Shown here one piece after another: positions 19,498 to 23,345 of a stretch of DNA of 23,345 nt. The DNA lies in assembly GCA_003427395.1 (NCBI GenBank), contig BFEA01000796.1:344822-368166 (forward strand), written 5' to 3'. A model generated the notes under the pieces. That model ran no database searches. It was not told the DNA's origin and saw only the letters and a list, made by a program, of their open reading frames with translations. The first letter of the stretch is position 1. Every line of letters begins with the position of its first letter. This DNA comes from Chara braunii (taxonomy: Eukaryota > Streptophyta > Charophyceae > Charales > Characeae). Made by a program: the position numbers and the translations under genes.

Positions 19498-20175
19498 TCA
19501 GTCCTCTATCTCTTCATCTTCATCTTCATCACTGAAGTCGTCCTCCTCGTCGTACACCAACTCCCTTACCCCATCTAGGAACGTCTCCCCTATTGCCACA
19601 TTCTTGTAGACTATCCCCCAATGCACAGCACTAGAAACAAAGATATTGTCTATGCTAAGACAGTTTAGTAGCTCGGCTAACTCGTCCGCCCAGTTCCCCT
19701 CGAACGGCCCCATCTCTACCGATAACCGAAAAAAATCTTGCCTAGCGCATTGGTATAGCCCGAGGTTCGTCATGGACTGGCATATCCGTACTAGCCTGCT
19801 CCGCGTTCCAAAAACTGCATTCACTAAGAAGGGAAGCAGCACACATCGCATGGTTCTTACGGGTCGCCTCATGCTTCCCTTATCCCCAAGTTCCACTCGC
19901 ACCGACGTATTCCCTAGTGCCAACTCTATGATCATAGCTCTCTCCCCACCTTGTGACAAGTAGACCCACCCCCGGGCTTCCACTGTCCCTCGGAATTCCA
20001 AATCCATTAAACTTGGTGACAGCCTCGTCAAGCTGACAATAGTCCATACTGTTTCTATCCAAAGGAAAACATCCTCTCCTTTCAACATTACCGTTTGATA
20101 CGCTGGTTCAAGGTCCGTCCATGTTCCATTTTCCGGGAGGACGAGCGATACCCCATCCTTTACGTCTATTGGCAT
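19498..20175 (-). CDS. Four-copy family, copy A (intact frame, acidic tail)
   Basis: From ATG 20173-20175 (MPIDVKDGVSLVLPENG) an uninterrupted frame of about 225 residues runs to TGA 19498-19500. The frame is open a further 12 codons upstream to a TGA at 20212-20214. Family features are DVFLWIETVW, EARGWVYLSQGGERAMIIEL, RTMRCVLLPFLVNAVFG, the hallmark LSVEMGPFEGNWADELAELL and TFLDGVRELVYDEED. The end is strongly acidic (DDFSDEDEDEEIED). At the site of the TGA in copies B and D this copy has an ordinary sense codon. It is the copy farthest from gag; no fifth copy is visible upstream. Function unknown. Confidence 0.7.
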   Translation of the reverse strand: MPIDVKDGVSLVLPENGTWTDLEPAYQTVMLKGEDVFLWIETVWTIVSLTRLSPSLMDLEFRGTVEARGWVYLSQGGERAMIIELALGNTSVRVELGDKGSMRRPVRTMRCVLLPFLVNAVFGTRSRLVRICQSMTNLGLYQCARQDFFRLSVEMGPFEGNWADELAELLNCLSIDNIFVSSAVHWGIVYKNVAIGETFLDGVRELVYDEEDDFSDEDEDEEIED

Positions 20176-20214
20176 CTCTGGACCGCTGGTATAAGTCGGG
20201 GGAGACAACCATCA

Positions 20215-20650
20215 CGCTATCTTGTTTCCAGCACCCGGCCCCTGTTTTCATGAAAGAGTACCAACCAGTTCTTCTAGTCAGGCCAACCCCTTTTCCTAAA
20301 TGAGGATTATTTCAGACCCCCCATTAAGGTCTCCCTAATTTACCTTCTCATTCCTAAGTACCCCTTTTCCCATAATTCCCTCAGTCGGCCATCCATTTGC
20401 CCACATTCTTTTTCTTGGTTCCATTCCAATTGACCTCTATCCTTTTTCCTTCCGATCATCTCTCACTCGTGTGGACTTAGAAGGGAGGGGGAATAGACTT
20501 AGAAGAATACCCGTCCAACAATCCAAGCTCAATCAATCTTTATGGGGGAGGGTACAAAAAAATCAGGCAATCTCACATACGGGCCGGTCATCTCCTCACC
20601 GGTCATCCCAATATGGTCTCTCCGCTGGTACTATCGGTAGGGTTTTATCC
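20215..20650. other. Non-coding stretch upstream of copy A
   Basis: About 440 bases without a recognisable feature. A promoter or 5' LTR for the minus-strand genes could lie here, but I see no clear TATA box or LTR-like end. Confidence 0.4.
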
Positions 20651-20652
20651 CA

Positions 20653-20759
20653 TACCTCAAGCACAGCTCAACCGTCGCGAGCGCGGTACCCAGGTCTCAG
20701 CAAGGNTACCTCAAGCACAGCTCAACCGTCGCGAGCGCGGTACCCAGGTCTCAGCAAGG
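20653..20759. repeat. Exact 53-bp duplication on either side of an N
   Basis: The 53 bases at 20653-20705 (TACCTCAAGCACAGCTC ... CAGCAAGG) are repeated without change at 20707-20759, with a single N between. This is what results when two contigs with an unrecognised overlap are joined across a gap. Confidence 0.92.
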
Positions 20760-22200
20760 CTTTCGCCCTTTCCTCCTTACCCAGAATACCCCATCCCGAC
20801 TTGCCGCTCATGTACCCACCGTTAATCTCGGGAATCACCCCGCACATCTCGGTAGGGCCATTGGAGCCAGTCGTCCAGTCATTCACTTCCATCGGTCCGA
20901 TAAGGAACAGTTTTTCCCAAACCATGCTACGAGAAGCTCTCAATCGCCTCCGAGGCTCCTTCCTTGCCCCATATGCAGTGGTCCCCCTGTCGTCTGCCGC
21001 CAAGCAGCTGCCCCACCTGAAGAGGTTTCACATCCCACCTGGGCAAGATCATCGAGCCATGCTCGGACCGCTCCGGTGAGAATGCTACTAGTCAGCCGAC
21101 GAGACCAACTCTTGCCTGACAGTCCGGTGGCCCGACCCCCACACACGGAACCCGGTGAACTTCAAAGAGGACGACCAACTCGCATCCCGCACCGGCCAGC
21201 GCAAACCAATCCTTTCCTTCCAAATGGCAGGACGCTCGAAATCTCATTCATGCAATCACAAGTCCCAAGTGGGACACACATAGTACAAGTGTCTTTCCCT
21301 TGATGCACTCAGTGCTTCCTACCCATAACTCACAGATTTTCTCTCAGGACAATGAGTGTCACTCCCCCTTACTTTCATGCATAGTGGTTGGTTCCTTCTC
21401 GTGAGAGTCTTCACGGGTGAGGTAGTTTTCCTTGGAGTCTAGCAACTCCCTTCATTCCCTTCTCTTCACTTGTTTGTCCTTTCATAGGATAGGATTGTTC
21501 TTTCTTGATGACCCGTTGTTCTTTCTTGATGACCCGTTGTATTCATATTGGTTCCTTCAGTCATTAAAAAAAAGTTCAAAGTGTATGAGTCCGCTGGGCT
21601 CAAAAAGAAGAAGGGGAAAGCACCCATTCGGTCGAATCACTCCGCCATGGGATTTTCATTGGAGCCTGGTCTAAGCCAAGCACCAACCGCCTGCCAGGTA
21701 ACCGAAGCCCTTCTTTCATACCAAGAGGAAGGGTCGACCTGCGACTTGCCCAAGGCTTCCCCGTACTGGCGAACACCAGCACCGGACGAAGGAGGGCTAG
21801 AGCCATTCCTCAAACGAACGACTGATCAAGTGCATAACATGCATGTTATACCTCCAGGCCTGGCCATGCCATGCGCCCAGCCACCCTCAAATCTGATTTC
21901 TCACAAGGGAAAGAGCAAACACAAGTCCATTTTCCTTATCTTGGGTTGTGTACACGTGAATGCGTCGGGTGCCCCCGTCAGAATCGCAAGGGTCAATTTA
22001 ACCCCATGCCCATCACCTCCACCATTTTTGTAGGGCCAAATCCCGGTAGACTTTCGCGCCTTAGTCGACCCCACTGCGGGTCCCAGTTGGCTCGGCCCGC
22101 CCACACTCATGCTCAGGGCGCGGGCCATTCGTCCCGAGGTCACCCCCACCTAGTGCTTTGAGATGGATGGGGGTGGGCCATCGCGCGAGAGAGCTTTGAC
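20760..22200. other. Non-coding stretch
   Basis: Short frames on both strands give no recognisable protein. The only clear internal structure is the 21-bp duplication listed separately. Confidence 0.5.
21495..21536. repeat. 21-bp tandem duplication
   Basis: TTGTTCTTTCTTGATGACCC plus G occurs twice in a row without change (21495-21515 and 21516-21536). Confidence 0.95.
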
Positions 22201-22203
22201 ATT

Positions 22204-22272
22204 GGGGATGTAGCTCAGCCCTCACGCCGGGTGGTAGTCTCGCTGGTCGTTCCGCAACGCTGATTTTTTTTT
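22204..22272 (+). ncRNA. tRNA-Ala-like 5' end followed by a T run (SINE head or tRNA relic)
   Basis: GGGGATGTAGCTCAG at 22204-22218 equals the 5' end of a typical eukaryotic tRNA-Ala, including the first half of the internal A box. After a 12-base insertion GTGGTAG continues the D-arm-like sequence. No anticodon arm or convincing B box follows. A run of nine T at 22264-22272 could end RNA polymerase III transcription. It is not a working tRNA gene; a SINE head or a pseudo-tRNA is more likely. Confidence 0.35.
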
Positions 22273-23104
22273 ATTCTTTATTGTGTTCTCGAGCAACTGC
22301 TCCTTCCAATACGCAGGCAGTATAGGGGTTCTTTGAGCCTTTCTCTTCTCTTGTGCGTAGGCTAAGCGTCATCCTTAGGCCACGCACCATTTCCCTAAGC
22401 ATTTTGGCTATATGGCGTCATCGGGGTGTGGTGGGGCCGTCCTCCCCCTCGCCTCTACGCATCCATCGGATCTCTCAATTTGCTTCCCACCTTATTGAAG
22501 TAGGCCCCTTAGTCTTTTCGGGGTCCTCATATGCATGCAGACACAACATCACTTTTTCCTTGGCATGACAGCACTCCCATTTGCACCCCAAGTCTTCAAA
22601 CGCACAAGTCATATCCATGGGGTAGTTCTATGTCAAGGGTCCCATAGCCCCTACGCCGTCTTCCCTTTCCCTCTTGATGCCCGGTTCCACTTGCCCCTAT
22701 CCCGCTCAAGGCATCTTTATCCATCACTTACCTGCACAATCCCACACAAACAAGAAGATNCATACAATCCCCCATCGGGGGTCAACACATAGCCCTTCCC
22801 ACATGCCTATTCTTTCAAGTCCTTTGGCTGCTCATTGTTCCCTCTTGTTGTTCAATCAGCCCATTCTCTTCTCATAGTCATGCACTCAGGGAGATGGTTG
22901 AGTCAAACTGACCTCACTTTCAACTTATGCTTTCTTCCGGATTCCGCCTCTCCCACTTCCTTTTTTGGACGTCCTCTCTCTTGCCTTCTTGGTGGCACAA
23001 GGGACCGGCTACCCCCCCTTGACCTCTTTCTCCACCGAGTGAGGTCTGATTTCGTTCTCCGCTCGTGCCCTGACAATGCTTTCCAAGTGAGGGGGGAGAA
23101 GGGT
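22273..23104. other. Non-coding stretch
   Basis: C/T-rich + strand with short frames only; an N at 22760. Nothing recognised. Confidence 0.5.
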
Positions 23105-23271
23105 TAGTCATATGCTAAGTGAGGGAAAGGGAGAGAGAGGGCCAGATGATGATGCGAGAGAGAGAGAGGGGAAGAAAGAGAGAGAAAAGGCAAGGGGGGG
23201 AAAGGAGAGAGGGGGAAAGATGGGGAGAGAGAGTGAAGGGAAAGGGATAGGGGGAGAGCGAGAGAAGGAAG

Positions 23272-23345
<74 letters not shown>
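23105..23345. repeat. Purine tract ending in a long (GA)n microsatellite
   Basis: From 23105 the + strand becomes almost pure G/A. From about 23275 it is an uninterrupted GA dinucleotide repeat that runs off the end of the window (at least 34 units). Confidence 0.97.

Noticed and set aside
20471-21079. A + strand frame of about 200 residues
   Set aside because: It crosses the duplicated segment around the N, which is probably an assembly artefact, and has no recognisable motif.
8000-23000. Long terminal repeats bounding the retroelement
   Set aside because: I compared sequence downstream of integrase with sequence upstream of gag and of copy A by eye and found no long match. They may be missing, diverged or outside the window; a self-alignment would decide.

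Overview
The window looks like nuclear DNA of a eukaryote with a repeat-rich, gene-poor genome. I see no bacterial-style operon. It holds a decayed Ty3/Gypsy-type LTR retrotransposon, a cytosine-methyltransferase relic of the DNMT3 kind, long microsatellites and many short tandem arrays, broken by isolated N bases. The style of the retroelement polyprotein (zinc knuckle, GGAEI protease, YIDD reverse transcriptase, IDPTN-type RNase H, GPY/F integrase) reminds me of elements from charophyte algae such as Chara and, less closely, of basidiomycetes. That assignment is from memory and is an inference.

Layout, left to right. 1-157: a 91-bp direct repeat. 165-430: a GAA/GGA purine tract. 450-8160: pyrimidine-rich on the + strand and largely non-coding. 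Inside it are a duplicated hairpin-rich unit (about 1614-2165 and 3067-3604), a 26-bp minisatellite (3655-3808), the methyltransferase relic on the minus strand (about 4429-5190), a 65-bp array (5453-5778), and three further arrays (7028-7742). 8166-9225: a charged minus-strand ORF and a possible frameshifted tail. 9594-16171: gag-protease-RT-RNase H-integrase of the retroelement, minus strand, broken by six in-frame stops and one frame change. 16638-20208: four diverged tandem copies of one unrecognised protein family, also minus strand, directly upstream of gag. 20220-23345: non-coding, with an assembly-type duplication around an N, a tRNA-Ala-like 5' end and a terminal (GA)n tract.

Everything protein-like from 4.4 to 20.2 kb is on the minus strand: the four-copy family, gag-pol, the 3' charged ORF and, further downstream, the methyltransferase relic. 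They could be modules of one very large composite element or neighbours brought together by nested insertion. I could not find a pair of long terminal repeats by eye, so the element borders are unknown. The coding remnants share one kind of damage: nearly every in-frame stop can be derived from Gln (CAA/CAG) or Trp (TGG) by a C-to-T change on one strand or the other, as expected from deamination of methylated cytosines in a silenced region. The most novel items are the four-copy family, including a TGA at the same aligned position in two copies, and the methyltransferase relic lying on the same strand as a retroelement.
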